Source: Bauldia sp963759235
Lineage (GTDB): Bacteria > Pseudomonadota > Alphaproteobacteria > Rhizobiales > Kaistiaceae
Direction of reading: 5' to 3'
Length of the DNA stretch: 64,000 nucleotides
Assembly: GCA_963759235.1 (NCBI GenBank)
Contig: CAVWYO010000006.1
Location: 744,001-808,000 of the forward strand
Part shown: positions 24,560 through 33,907 of the stretch, piece by piece
How the letters are laid out: each line of letters starts with the position of its first letter
How positions within the stretch are numbered: the first letter of the stretch is position 1
Translations under genes and position numbers: made by a program
Notes under the pieces: generated by a model
The model's database searches: none
What the model was told of the DNA's origin: nothing
What the model saw: the letters and a program-made list of their open reading frames with translations, nothing else

Positions 24560-26422
24560 ATGCGACGCCTGTTGATTCCGATCGTCGCCGCCTCGGCGTT
24601 CGTCGCCGGTTTGGCCGCAGACTCCGCTGCAAAGGCAGACGACGGCAATTGGCTTCAGGCGACCAGCCTGGTCGAGGCGCCGCGCTACCAACCCGGCTTC
24701 ACCCATTTCAACTACGTCAATCCCGACGCGCCGAAAGGCGGCACCGCCCGGCTGTCGGGCTCCAGCCCGACGTTCGACACGCTCAATCCCATTCTCGCCA
24801 AAGGGGTTCCGGCCGACGGTCTCGGGCTGATCTATGAGAGCCTGATGATGCAGCCTCTCGACGAGCTGGATATCTCGGGGCAATACCCGCAGATCGCCGA
24901 GGCGCTTCGTTTCCCGGCCGACTATTCGTCGGTGACCTACCGGCTCAATCCGGCGGCCAAATGGCATGACGGCGAGCCGATCACGCCGGAAGACGTGGTC
25001 TGGTCGTTCGACAAGCTGGTCGAACTCAATCCGAGCCAGCGCTTCTACTATCAGCACGTGACCAAGGCCGAGGTCACTGGCGAGCACGAGGTTACCTTCA
25101 CCTTCGACCAGACCGGCAACCGCGAGCTGCCGCAGATCGTCGGCCAATTCCTCATCCTGCCCAAACACTGGTGGGAGGGTACCGACGCCAGCGGCAAGCA
25201 GCGCGACATCTCGCGCGGCACGCTGGAGCCGCCGCTCGGCTCCGGCCCGTACCGGATCAAGTCGGTATCACCGGGGCGCTCCATCGCTTACGAGCGGGTC
25301 CCCGACTTCTGGGGCGCCGACCTCAACACCTATGTCGGCCAGAACAACTTCGACGAAATCCGCTACGAGTATTTCCGCGACCTCAATGTGGAGTTCGAGG
25401 CCTTCAAGGCGGACCAGTTCGACTACTGGTTGGAAAACGAGGCCAAGCGCTGGGCGACCGCCTACGAAATTCCGGCGGTGAAGGGCGGCAAGATCAAGAA
25501 AGAGCTCGTCGACCTCGCGCAGGTGTCGGGCGTGATGGTCGGCTTCGTGCCCAACCTCAGGCGGCCGGTGTTCCAGGATCCGCGGGTGCGGCGAGCCTTG
25601 AATTACGTCTTCGACTTCGAGTCGCTCAACCGGACGATCTTCTACGGCCAGTACGAGCGCATCAACTCGTTCTTCTTCGGGCTTCCCCTGGCGTGGAGCG
25701 GCCTGCCGCAAGGCAAGGAACTGGAGATCCTGGAGAGCGTGCGCGACAAGGTGCCTCCCGAGGTCTTCACCGAGGAGTACCAGAACCCGGTCGGCGGCGA
25801 TCCACAAAAGGTCCGCGACAATTTGAGAAAGGCGGTCGAACTGTTCCAGGAGGCGGGCTATCGGCTGGAGGGCAACCGGATGGTCGACCCGTCGGGCAAG
25901 CCGGTCTCCTTCGAAATCCTGCTCAACGGTCCGACCATCGAGCGCGTCGCCATCCCCTTCACCCAGGCGCTGAAGCGGATCGGCATCGACGCCACCGTGC
26001 GTTCGGTCGATTCGACCCAGTTCGTCTCCCGGCTCCGCTCGCGCGACTTCGACATGATCTACACCGGGTGGGCCGAGTCGAACTCGCCGGGCAACGAACA
26101 GCTCGACTTCTGGGGCTCCGCCGCCGCCGACCAGCAGTCCTCGCGCAACTACGCGGGTATCAAGGACCCGGCGGTCGACGCGATCATCAACCGGATCATC
26201 TTCGCCAAGGATCGCGACGAGCAGGTCGCGGCCATCAAAGCGCTCGACCGCGTGCTGATGTGGAACCAGTACGTGATCCCCAGCTACACCATCCTGCCCG
26301 AGCGCATCGCCTACTGGGACCGCTTCGGCCATCCCGACGGCTACGGCAAGTTCGATATCGGCTTCCCGACCATCTGGTGGTGGGACGAGGCGGAAGCCGC
26401 CAAGGTCGGAGGCGGCCAATGA
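24560..26422 (+). CDS. Extracellular solute-binding protein, family 5 (YejA-like), first copy
   Basis: A 620-residue periplasmic binding protein for peptides. It has an N-terminal signal peptide (RRLLIPIVAASAFVAGLAADSAAKA) and the family-5 signature region HDGEPITPEDVVWSFDKLVE. PGFTHFNYVNPDAPKGG and DFYW-type YERVPDFWGADLN are typical of the YejA/microcin C branch. ATG 24560 has an AGGAG site 11 bases upstream. Its stop overlaps the next gene's ATG by four bases (ATGA). It opens an operon with a second binding protein, two permeases and an ATPase. Confidence 0.9.
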   Translation: MRRLLIPIVAASAFVAGLAADSAAKADDGNWLQATSLVEAPRYQPGFTHFNYVNPDAPKGGTARLSGSSPTFDTLNPILAKGVPADGLGLIYESLMMQPLDELDISGQYPQIAEALRFPADYSSVTYRLNPAAKWHDGEPITPEDVVWSFDKLVELNPSQRFYYQHVTKAEVTGEHEVTFTFDQTGNRELPQIVGQFLILPKHWWEGTDASGKQRDISRGTLEPPLGSGPYRIKSVSPGRSIAYERVPDFWGADLNTYVGQNNFDEIRYEYFRDLNVEFEAFKADQFDYWLENEAKRWATAYEIPAVKGGKIKKELVDLAQVSGVMVGFVPNLRRPVFQDPRVRRALNYVFDFESLNRTIFYGQYERINSFFFGLPLAWSGLPQGKELEILESVRDKVPPEVFTEEYQNPVGGDPQKVRDNLRKAVELFQEAGYRLEGNRMVDPSGKPVSFEILLNGPTIERVAIPFTQALKRIGIDATVRSVDSTQFVSRLRSRDFDMIYTGWAESNSPGNEQLDFWGSAAADQQSSRNYAGIKDPAVDAIINRIIFAKDRDEQVAAIKALDRVLMWNQYVIPSYTILPERIAYWDRFGHPDGYGKFDIGFPTIWWWDEAEAAKVGGGQ

Positions 26423-28293
26423 CGGCGCCCCCGTTCGGGCTCACCCGCCGCCGCGCCCTCCAGCTCGCCGCGGCGAGCGCCGCCTACGGCATGATGCAGC
26501 CGTGGGCGTGGGCGGCCGGCAAGACGGGATTGCACGGGCTTTCCATCTTCGGCGACCTCAAATATCCGGCCGGCTTCGCCCATTTCGACTACATCGATCC
26601 CGCCGCGCCGAAGGGCGGGCGGATGAATTTCTCACCCTCCTATTGGGTCTTCAATCAGTCTGCCCAGACCTTCAACACGCTCAATTCCTTCGTGCTCAAG
26701 GGCGATGCGCCGCCGCGCATGGAGCTGACCTTCGACACACTGATGACCGGCGCCGAGGACGAAGCCGACGCGGTGTACGGCCTCGTGGCTGAGAGCGTCG
26801 CGGTCTCAAACGACGCGAATGTCTTCACATTCACGCTGCGCGAGGGCGCTCGTTTCCATGACGGCTCGCCGCTGACCGCCGAAGACGTCGCCTTTTCCCT
26901 GATGCTCTTGAAGGAGAAGGGCCACCCGCAGATCTCGCAGGTCATCGAGCCGATGGCGAAGGCCGAGGCGGGCGACGCGCAAACGGTGGTCGTCACCCTC
27001 GACGGGACGCAGAACCGCGCCACCATCCTGACGATCGTCGGCCTGCCGATCTTTTCCAAGGCCTACTATTCGAGCAAGGCCTTCGATTCCTCGACGCTCG
27101 ACCCACCGCTCGGCTCCGGCGCCTACAAGGTCGGCAACCTCGCCGCCGGGCGGTTCATCGAATATGAGCGCGTGCCGGACTACTGGGGCAAGGACCTGCC
27201 GGTTAATGTCGGCTCGGGGAATTTCGATGTGATCCGCATCGATTTCTTCAAGGAGCGCGAGCCGGCCTTCGAAGCGTTCAAGAAAGGCGAGGTCACCTAT
27301 CGCGAAGAGTTCACCTCCCTCATCTGGGCGACGGGCTACGACTTTCCAGCGATGACGGAGGGCAAGGTCAAGAAGACGCTGTTTCCCTCCGAGGCCCTGC
27401 CCGCCCTGCAGGGCTTCTTCGTCAACGGCCGGCGGGGGAAATTCGCCGACCCGCGGACGCGGCTGGGGATCGGCCTCGCCTTCGATTTCGAATGGTCGAA
27501 TCGCAACCTCTTCTTCGATTCCTATGCCCGCGAGTTCTCCTATTTTCAGAAGTCGGATTTCATGGCCGAGGGCATGCCCGGCCCGGACGAGTTGAAGCTG
27601 CTCGAGCCCTATCGCGCCGACCTGCCGCAGGAGGTTTTCGGTGACGCATTCGTGCCGCCGACCACCGATGGCTCGGGGAGCGACCGCGCGGTGCTGAAGC
27701 GGGCCTCCGACCTGCTCGACGCCGCCGGCTGGCAGCAGACGGACGGCCGGCGCGTCAACGCTCGTGGCGAGACGCTCGACTTCGAATTCCTGATCGACGC
27801 CTCGGTGTTCGAGAAAGTGCTGACGCCCTGGCTCGCCAATCTGCGCCGCATCGGGGTCGCGGCGACCATCCGCCAGGTCGATCCGGCGCAATACCAGTCG
27901 CGCCTCAACAGCTACGATTTCGACGTGATTCTGATGGCGATCAGCTTCTCGGCGACACCGCTCGACGGACTGAAGCCGATGTTCGGGTCGCGCGCCGCCG
28001 ATACGCCGGGGACCTACAACTATGCCGGCATCAAGAACAAGGCGATCGACGGCCTGCTGGAAAAGCTCAAGGGCGTCAACAGCCGCGCCGAGCTGGTCAC
28101 GCTCCTCAAGGTGCTCGACCGGGTGCTGCGGGCCGGACAATATTGGATACCGAGCTGGTATCTCGCCAACCACCGCGTCGCCCATTGGGACCTGTTCGGC
28201 TGGCCGCCGGAGAAGCCCGACTACGCCTTCACCCCCGAGACGACCTGGTGGTTCGACCGCGACAAGGCGGCCGCCATCGGCAAGGCCGGATAG
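26419..28293 (+). CDS. yejA: Extracellular solute-binding protein, family 5 (YejA-like), second copy
   Basis: A 624-residue paralogue of the preceding gene. The N-terminus LTRRRALQLAAASAAYGMM looks like a twin-arginine signal, unlike the Sec-type signal of the first copy. It carries FAHFDYIDPAAPKGGRMNFS, HDGSPLTAEDVAFSLML and YERVPDYWGKDLPVN. The reading frame is open far upstream, inside the first gene, but similarity and the ATGA overlap fix the start at 26419. Tandem binding proteins with different export routes may widen substrate range; that is inference. Confidence 0.88.
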   Translation: MTAPPFGLTRRRALQLAAASAAYGMMQPWAWAAGKTGLHGLSIFGDLKYPAGFAHFDYIDPAAPKGGRMNFSPSYWVFNQSAQTFNTLNSFVLKGDAPPRMELTFDTLMTGAEDEADAVYGLVAESVAVSNDANVFTFTLREGARFHDGSPLTAEDVAFSLMLLKEKGHPQISQVIEPMAKAEAGDAQTVVVTLDGTQNRATILTIVGLPIFSKAYYSSKAFDSSTLDPPLGSGAYKVGNLAAGRFIEYERVPDYWGKDLPVNVGSGNFDVIRIDFFKEREPAFEAFKKGEVTYREEFTSLIWATGYDFPAMTEGKVKKTLFPSEALPALQGFFVNGRRGKFADPRTRLGIGLAFDFEWSNRNLFFDSYAREFSYFQKSDFMAEGMPGPDELKLLEPYRADLPQEVFGDAFVPPTTDGSGSDRAVLKRASDLLDAAGWQQTDGRRVNARGETLDFEFLIDASVFEKVLTPWLANLRRIGVAATIRQVDPAQYQSRLNSYDFDVILMAISFSATPLDGLKPMFGSRAADTPGTYNYAGIKNKAIDGLLEKLKGVNSRAELVTLLKVLDRVLRAGQYWIPSWYLANHRVAHWDLFGWPPEKPDYAFTPETTWWFDRDKAAAIGKAG

Positions 28294-28299
28294 GAGCAC

Positions 28300-29406
28300 A
28301 TGGGCGCTTACATCACGCGGCGTCTGCTTCTGTTCATCCCGACGATGGTCGGCATCATGGCGATCAGCTTTCTGGTCGTGCAGTTCGCGCCGGGCGGCCC
28401 GATCGAACGGGTCATCGCCCAGCTTCAGGGGACCGACGTCTCGGCCACCGGCCGGATCACCGGCGGCGCCGGCGACTTCCAAGGCGTCGGCGGCCAGCAG
28501 GCGAGCGGCCAGGACAGCACCTCGGCCTATCGCGGCGCGCAAGGGCTCGATCCGGAATTCATCAAGCAGCTGGAGAAGCAGTTCGGCTTCGACAAGCCGC
28601 CGCTCGAGCGCTTCGGCCTGATGCTGTGGAACTATGCCCGCTTCGATTTCGGCCAGAGCTACTTCCGCGACATCTCGGTCATCGACCTGGTCCTCGAAAA
28701 GATGCCGGTGTCGATCTCGCTCGGCCTGTGGATGACGCTGATCTCCTACCTCATCTCGATTCCGCTCGGCATCCGCAAGGCGATGAAGGACGGGTCGCGC
28801 TTCGACGTGTGGACGAGCGGCGTCATCGTCATCGCCTATGCCATCCCCGGCTTCCTGTTCGCCATTCTTCTCATCGTGCTGTTCGCCGGCGGCAGCTTCT
28901 TCGACTGGTTCCCGCTGCGCGGCCTCACCTCGGACTACTGGTCGAGCTTGCCCTGGTACCTGAAGATCACCGACTATTTCTGGCATCTGGTGCTGCCGCT
29001 GACCGCCATGGGGCTTTCCGCCTTCGCCACCACGACGCTGCTCACCAAGAACTCGTTCCTCGACGAAATCCGCAAGCAATATGTGATGACGGCGCGGGCC
29101 AAGGGCCTGACCGAGCACGCCGTGCTCTACCGCCACGTCTTCCGCAACGCGATGCTGATCGTCATCGCCGGCTTCCCCGGCGCCTTCATCACCTCCTTCT
29201 TCACCGGAGCGCTTCTGATCGAGACGATCTTCTCGCTCGACGGGCTCGGCCTGCTCGGCTTCGAATCGGTGATCAACCGGGATTATCCGGTGGTCTTCGC
29301 CACCCTCTACATCTTCTCGCTGATGGGATTGGTGGTTAACCTCATCTCCGACATCACCTATACGGTGATCGATCCGCGAATCGATTTCGAGACGCGCGAG
29401 GTCTGA
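28300..29406 (+). CDS. yejB: Peptide ABC transporter permease, YejB type
   Basis: A 368-residue inner-membrane permease of the DppB/OppB class. The N-terminal GAYITRRLLLFIPTMVGIMAISFLVVQFAPGGP is classic, followed by a long periplasmic loop (about residues 40-130) and the EAA-like loop YVMTARAKGLTEHAVLYRHVFRNAM. Seven bases separate it from yejA; the yejE GTG follows its stop immediately. Confidence 0.92.
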   Translation: MGAYITRRLLLFIPTMVGIMAISFLVVQFAPGGPIERVIAQLQGTDVSATGRITGGAGDFQGVGGQQASGQDSTSAYRGAQGLDPEFIKQLEKQFGFDKPPLERFGLMLWNYARFDFGQSYFRDISVIDLVLEKMPVSISLGLWMTLISYLISIPLGIRKAMKDGSRFDVWTSGVIVIAYAIPGFLFAILLIVLFAGGSFFDWFPLRGLTSDYWSSLPWYLKITDYFWHLVLPLTAMGLSAFATTTLLTKNSFLDEIRKQYVMTARAKGLTEHAVLYRHVFRNAMLIVIAGFPGAFITSFFTGALLIETIFSLDGLGLLGFESVINRDYPVVFATLYIFSLMGLVVNLISDITYTVIDPRIDFETREV

Positions 29407-30579
29407 GTGGATCAGGTCCTCGAAGAACGCCAACTGGAGACGATCTATCCCGAGCCGGGGCAGGCCGAGCCGCCGCCGCGGAAATTCGTGGTGTCGCCGC
29501 TCAACCGGCGGCGCTGGAAGAACTTCAAGGCCAACCGGCGCGGCTTCTGGTCCCTGTGGATCTTCCTGATCCTGTTCGTGCTGTCGCTCGGCGCCGAATT
29601 CATCGTCAACGACCGGCCGATCGTGATTTCCTACAAGGGCGAGATCCTCTTCCCGATCTTCAACAACTATCCCGAATCGAAGTTCGGCGGCTTCCTGGCG
29701 ACCACCGACTATCGCGATCCCTTCGTCCAAGACGAGATCCTGTCGAACGGCTGGATGGTGTGGCCGCCGATCCGCTACGCCAATCGCACCGTCAACAACG
29801 AGATCGCCCGGCCGGCCCCGGCGCCGCCGTGGTGGATGATGAGCCTCGACGAGCGTTGCTCGCGCTATCCGCAGGGCGTCGACGATTTGAACTGCACGCC
29901 GGGCAACTGGAACTGGCTCGGCACCGACGACCAGGGCCGCGACGTGGTGGCCCGGCTCATCTATGGCTTCCGCATCTCGGTGCTCTTCGGCCTGATCCTG
30001 GCGGTCATCTCGTCGATCGTCGGCGTCATCGCCGGCGCGGTTCAGGGCTATTTCGGCGGCTGGATCGACCTCTTGTTCCAGCGCTTCATCGAGATCTGGA
30101 CGTCGATTCCGGCGCTCTATCTGCTCCTCATCATCTCCTCGGTGATCGCGCCGAACTTCTTCGTGCTGCTCGGCATCCTGCTTCTCTTCTCGTGGGTGTC
30201 GCTGGTCGGGGTGGTGCGGGCGGAGTTCCTGCGCGGCCGCAATTTCGAATACATCAACGCGGCGCGGGCGCTTGGCGTCGGCAATGCGACGATCATGTTC
30301 CGGCACCTGTTGCCCAACGCCATGGTGGCGACACTGACCTTCCTGCCGTTCATCCTCAACGGTTCGATCACCACGCTGACCTCGCTCGACTTCCTCGGTT
30401 TCGGCCTGCCGCCCGGCTCGCCGTCGCTCGGCGAATTGTTGGCCCAGGGCAAGGACAACATCCAGGCGCCGTGGTTGGGGTTGACCGGCTTCTTCGTCAT
30501 CTCGCTGATGCTGTCGCTGCTGATCTTCATCGGCGAGGCGGTGCGCGACGCCTTCGACCCCAGGAAGGTGTTCAACTGA
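29407..30579 (+). CDS. yejE: Peptide ABC transporter permease, YejE type
   Basis: A 390-residue permease of the DppC/OppC class with an unusually long periplasmic loop (about residues 65-175), the feature that separates YejE from shorter OppC proteins. It contains GTDDQGRDVVARLIYGFRIS and the ATPase-docking loop YINAARALGVGNATIMFRHLLPNAM. The start is GTG 29407, directly abutting the yejB stop. The expected next gene, yejF, is displaced about 1.7 kb downstream. Confidence 0.92.
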   Translation: MDQVLEERQLETIYPEPGQAEPPPRKFVVSPLNRRRWKNFKANRRGFWSLWIFLILFVLSLGAEFIVNDRPIVISYKGEILFPIFNNYPESKFGGFLATTDYRDPFVQDEILSNGWMVWPPIRYANRTVNNEIARPAPAPPWWMMSLDERCSRYPQGVDDLNCTPGNWNWLGTDDQGRDVVARLIYGFRISVLFGLILAVISSIVGVIAGAVQGYFGGWIDLLFQRFIEIWTSIPALYLLLIISSVIAPNFFVLLGILLLFSWVSLVGVVRAEFLRGRNFEYINAARALGVGNATIMFRHLLPNAMVATLTFLPFILNGSITTLTSLDFLGFGLPPGSPSLGELLAQGKDNIQAPWLGLTGFFVISLMLSLLIFIGEAVRDAFDPRKVFN

Positions 30580-30583
30580 CGCC

Positions 30584-31537
30584 ATGGCCCATGCTGACGA
30601 CCACGCGCATGATCACGCAACGCCGGGCCACGGCGCGAACCGCCGCCGGGTCGGGCTGGCCGCGCTGATCACCTTCGTCTTCATGCTGGCCGAAGTGATC
30701 GGCGGCATCGTTTCCGGCTCGCTGGCGCTCCTAGCCGACGCCGCCCACATGTTCATCGACGTCTTCGCGCTCGGCATGGCGTGGTTCGCCTTCCTCCTCG
30801 CCGACGCCCCGGCCGACCGGCGCCGCACCTATGGCTTCGATCGGCTTCAGGTGCTGGTCGCCTTCTCGAACGGCCTGGCGCTGTTCGTCATCGCGGCGGG
30901 GATCGTCTACGAGGCGGTGGAGCGGCTGAACTCGCCGGGGTCGATCATCGGCGGATTGATGCTCGCGGTCGCCCTCGCCGGCATGGTCGCCAACATCGCC
31001 TCGTTCCTCCTCCTTCATGGCGGCGACCGCCGCAACCTCAACGTCCGGGCGGCGATGCTGCATGTCCTCGGCGACCTGCTCGGCTCGGGCGCGGCGGTGG
31101 TCGCCGCCCTCGTCATCCTGGCGACCGGCTGGACGCCGATCGATCCGATCGCCTCGGTGCTGGTCGCGGTGATCATTCTGCGCAGCGCCTGGCGGGTGGT
31201 TGCCGAGGCCGGGCACATCCTGCTCGAAGGGACGCCGCCGGAAATCGATACCCGCGCCATCGCCGCCGATCTGGTCGCCACCATTCCGGCCGTCGAGGAC
31301 GTCCATCACGTCCACGTCTGGTCGCTGACCCAGGAGCGTCGGATGGTGACCCTCCACGCGCGGGTTGTTCCCGGTGCCAACCCGGACGAGGCGGTGCGCG
31401 GCATCAAGCGCCGCCTTGACTCGGCCTTCGACCTCGATCATGCGACGGTGGAGATCGAACGCGGCGACTGCGCCGACGCCGTGGATGAGGCGAAAGAAGA
31501 CGCGGCGGGAGGGGCGAAGGAAAGGGCACGGGCGTGA
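30584..31537 (+). CDS. Cation diffusion facilitator (ZitB/CzcD-like)
   Basis: A 317-residue metal/proton antiporter. The histidine-rich N-terminus (HADDHAHDHATPGHG) precedes six membrane helices. The metal site LLADAAHMFIDVFAL is in helix 2 and an equivalent is in helix 5 (MLHVLGDLLGS). The cytoplasmic C-terminal domain carries VEDVHHVHVWSLTQERRMVTLHA. It probably exports zinc or similar divalent ions. It starts 4 bases after yejE and separates the permeases from the ATPase gene, so it is likely co-transcribed with the transporter. Confidence 0.9.
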   Translation: MAHADDHAHDHATPGHGANRRRVGLAALITFVFMLAEVIGGIVSGSLALLADAAHMFIDVFALGMAWFAFLLADAPADRRRTYGFDRLQVLVAFSNGLALFVIAAGIVYEAVERLNSPGSIIGGLMLAVALAGMVANIASFLLLHGGDRRNLNVRAAMLHVLGDLLGSGAAVVAALVILATGWTPIDPIASVLVAVIILRSAWRVVAEAGHILLEGTPPEIDTRAIAADLVATIPAVEDVHHVHVWSLTQERRMVTLHARVVPGANPDEAVRGIKRRLDSAFDLDHATVEIERGDCADAVDEAKEDAAGGAKERARA

Positions 31538-31613
31538 GCGCGATGACCCCGTACCCTTCCTCTCATCCGCGATCTCGAGGCATTCGCGCAAGAAGGGCTG
31601 ATCGGAGACGACG

Positions 31614-31829
31614 ATGAATTGGGTCGTAAGAAAGCACGTCCCTGTCGGCGAATTGCCCCCAGACTGGCAAGTCGACCTGCCGAAGGACGGTCATGTCAGT
31701 GTCGAGATCGAGGTCGAGCCGCCAGAGATGCGGCGAACCATCTCGTCCCTGGTAGGCACCGCGCGAAATGTTCATGGCGATGAAGCGTCCGTGCTCGATC
31801 ATCTCGAAGGCCTGCGGGAAGACCGTTGA
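31614..31829 (+). CDS. Putative antitoxin partner of the PIN toxin
   Basis: A 71-residue acidic protein with no recognised DNA-binding motif; the C-terminal half (EVEPPEMRRTISSLVGTARNVHG...LREDR) could wrap a toxin. Its stop abuts the ATG of a PIN-domain gene with no gap, the usual antitoxin-toxin layout. Function is inferred from position, size and overlap. Confidence 0.65.
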   Translation: MNWVVRKHVPVGELPPDWQVDLPKDGHVSVEIEVEPPEMRRTISSLVGTARNVHGDEASVLDHLEGLREDR

Positions 31830-32276
31830 ATGTGGGAGAAGTACCACGGAACGACGGTCTATCTGGACAGCAATGTCGTGATCTTCGCGATCGAGCGTGG
31901 AAACAAATGGACGGCGATGCTGCGCGCGCTGTTTGAGGCCGTAGAGCAAGGCCGCATGCACGCCGTCACGTCGGAGGTTACTTTGGCCGAAGTTCTGGTG
32001 AAGCCGATTGCCGAGCGGGACGATGAAGTCGTCAGGCACTACGAGGCGGTTCTCGCCGAGGACAGTCCGCTTGTCACGGTCGCCCTCGACCGCTCGATCC
32101 TCCGTGCGTCGGCACAGGTGAGCGGGAGATTGGGAGTGAAGCTCATCGATGCCATTCACGTCGCGACGGCCATCGAGCATGGTTGCGGCGCCTTTCTCAG
32201 CAACGATATCCGCCTTGGCCGGAAACTCGATGTGCCGCGATGGCGCTCCCTCGACGCGATCGAGCATGAGACGTGA
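31830..32276 (+). CDS. PIN-domain toxin (VapC-like)
   Basis: A 148-residue PIN-fold ribonuclease candidate. Acidic active-site residues are D13 in TVYLDSNVVIFAIE, a Glu in SEVTLAEVLVKP, the Asp of KLIDAIHVATA and SNDIRL. VapC-type toxins cleave tRNA or rRNA. ATG 31830 follows the antitoxin stop directly, and its own TGA overlaps the yejF ATG (TGATG). The module therefore sits inside the transporter operon in the same orientation. Confidence 0.85.
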   Translation: MWEKYHGTTVYLDSNVVIFAIERGNKWTAMLRALFEAVEQGRMHAVTSEVTLAEVLVKPIAERDDEVVRHYEAVLAEDSPLVTVALDRSILRASAQVSGRLGVKLIDAIHVATAIEHGCGAFLSNDIRLGRKLDVPRWRSLDAIEHET

Positions 32277-33907
32277 TGACTGACGCCGCCCTCCTTTCCA
32301 TCCGCAATCTCGGCGTCGCCTTCCGCCAGGGCGGCAGCGTTACCGTCGCCGTCAGGGGCGTCAGCTTCGACATAAACAAGGGCGAGACCGTCGCGCTGGT
32401 CGGCGAGTCCGGATCCGGCAAGTCGGTGACGGCGCTGTCGGTGATGAAGCTATTGCCCTATCCCGCCGCCTCGCATCCGAGCGGCGAAATCCTGTTCAAG
32501 GGCACCGACCTGCTCAAGGCTCCCGAGGCGGAGCTGCGCCACGTGCGCGGCAGGGACATCGGCATCGTCTTCCAGGAGCCGATGACCTCGCTCAACCCGC
32601 TCCACACCATCGAGCGCCAGGTCGGCGAGGTGCTCAAGCTCCACCAGGGGATGAGCGACAGTGCCGCCCACGTCCGCGTCATCGAGCTGCTCGACCAGGT
32701 GGGCATCCGCGATCCGGCCGAGCGCCTCAGCGCCTATCCGCACCAGCTTTCCGGCGGCCAGCGCCAGCGGGTGATGATCGCCATGGCGCTCGCCAACAAC
32801 CCGGACCTCTTCATCGCCGACGAGCCGACCACGGCGCTCGACGTGACGGTGCAGGCGCAGATCCTGGAGCTGCTCCGCGACCTCCAGGCGAAGACCGGCA
32901 TGGCGATGCTGTTCATCACCCACGACCTCGGCATCGTCCGCAAGATCGCCAGGCGGGTCTGCGTGATGACCGAGGGCCGCATCGTCGAGGCCGGGCCGAC
33001 CGAGACGGTCTTCACCAGTCCGCAGCACGCCTATACCCGGCATCTGCTCGCCGCCGAGCCGAAGGGCGATCCGCCGAAATCCGATCCGCGCGCCCCGGTG
33101 ATCATGGCCGCCGACGACCTCAAGGTGTGGTTTCCGATCAAGCGCGGCCTGCTGCGCAGCGTCGTCGGCCACGTCAAGGCGGTCGACGGCGTCGACGTCG
33201 CCGTGCGCCAGGGGCAGACGCTCGGCATCGTCGGCGAATCCGGCTCGGGCAAGACGACGCTGGGTTTGGCGCTGATGCGGCTGATCTCGTCGAACGGCCA
33301 CATCGTCTTCCTCGACAAGCCGATCGAGGGCCGGACCTTCAAGGAGATGAAACCGCTTCGCCGCGAAATGCAGATCGTCTTCCAGGATCCCTACGGCTCG
33401 CTCAGCCCGCGCATGTCGGTCTCCGACATCGTCGAGGAGGGGCTGAAGATCCATGCCCGCAACCTGTCGGCGGCCGAGCGCGACCGCAAGGTGGTCAAGG
33501 CGCTGGAGGAGGTCGGGCTCGATCCCGCCACCCGCCACCGCTACCCGCACGAATTCTCCGGCGGCCAGCGGCAGCGCATCGCGGTCGCCCGCGCCATGGT
33601 GCTCGAGCCGCGTTTCGTCATGCTCGACGAGCCGACCTCGGCCCTCGACATGAGCGTTCAGGCGCAGGTCGTCGACCTGCTCCGCGACCTGCAGCGCCGC
33701 CACAACCTCGCTTACCTGTTCATCAGCCACGACCTGAAGGTGGTCAAGGCGCTCGCCAACGACATCATCGTCATGCGGGCCGGCAAGGTGGTCGAGAAGG
33801 GCGAGGCGGCCAAGGTCTTCGAGCGGCCGGAGACCGACTACACGCGGGCGCTGATGGCGGCGGCCTTCGATATCGCGGCGTCGCCGGAAGGCGTGGTGTC
33901 GCAGTAG
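32276..33907 (+). CDS. yejF: Peptide ABC transporter ATPase with two nucleotide-binding domains, YejF type
   Basis: A 543-residue duplicated ATPase that powers YejBE. The first domain has GESGSGKSVTAL, LSGGQRQRVMIAMAL and DEPTTALDV; the second has GESGSGKTTLGLAL, FSGGQRQRIAVARAM and DEPTSALDM. Each ends in an oligopeptide-type C-terminal tail. ATG 32276 overlaps the PIN toxin stop (TGATG); GTG 32273 is an alternative. It completes the Yej operon after the CDF and toxin-antitoxin insertion. Confidence 0.93.
   Translation: MTDAALLSIRNLGVAFRQGGSVTVAVRGVSFDINKGETVALVGESGSGKSVTALSVMKLLPYPAASHPSGEILFKGTDLLKAPEAELRHVRGRDIGIVFQEPMTSLNPLHTIERQVGEVLKLHQGMSDSAAHVRVIELLDQVGIRDPAERLSAYPHQLSGGQRQRVMIAMALANNPDLFIADEPTTALDVTVQAQILELLRDLQAKTGMAMLFITHDLGIVRKIARRVCVMTEGRIVEAGPTETVFTSPQHAYTRHLLAAEPKGDPPKSDPRAPVIMAADDLKVWFPIKRGLLRSVVGHVKAVDGVDVAVRQGQTLGIVGESGSGKTTLGLALMRLISSNGHIVFLDKPIEGRTFKEMKPLRREMQIVFQDPYGSLSPRMSVSDIVEEGLKIHARNLSAAERDRKVVKALEEVGLDPATRHRYPHEFSGGQRQRIAVARAMVLEPRFVMLDEPTSALDMSVQAQVVDLLRDLQRRHNLAYLFISHDLKVVKALANDIIVMRAGKVVEKGEAAKVFERPETDYTRALMAAAFDIAASPEGVVSQ

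Noticed and set aside
26806..30585. A 1259-codon minus-strand open frame
   Set aside because: It is antisense to the yejA, yejB and yejE genes; its composition (His/Asp/Arg/Gln rich) is the usual artefact of the complementary strand.
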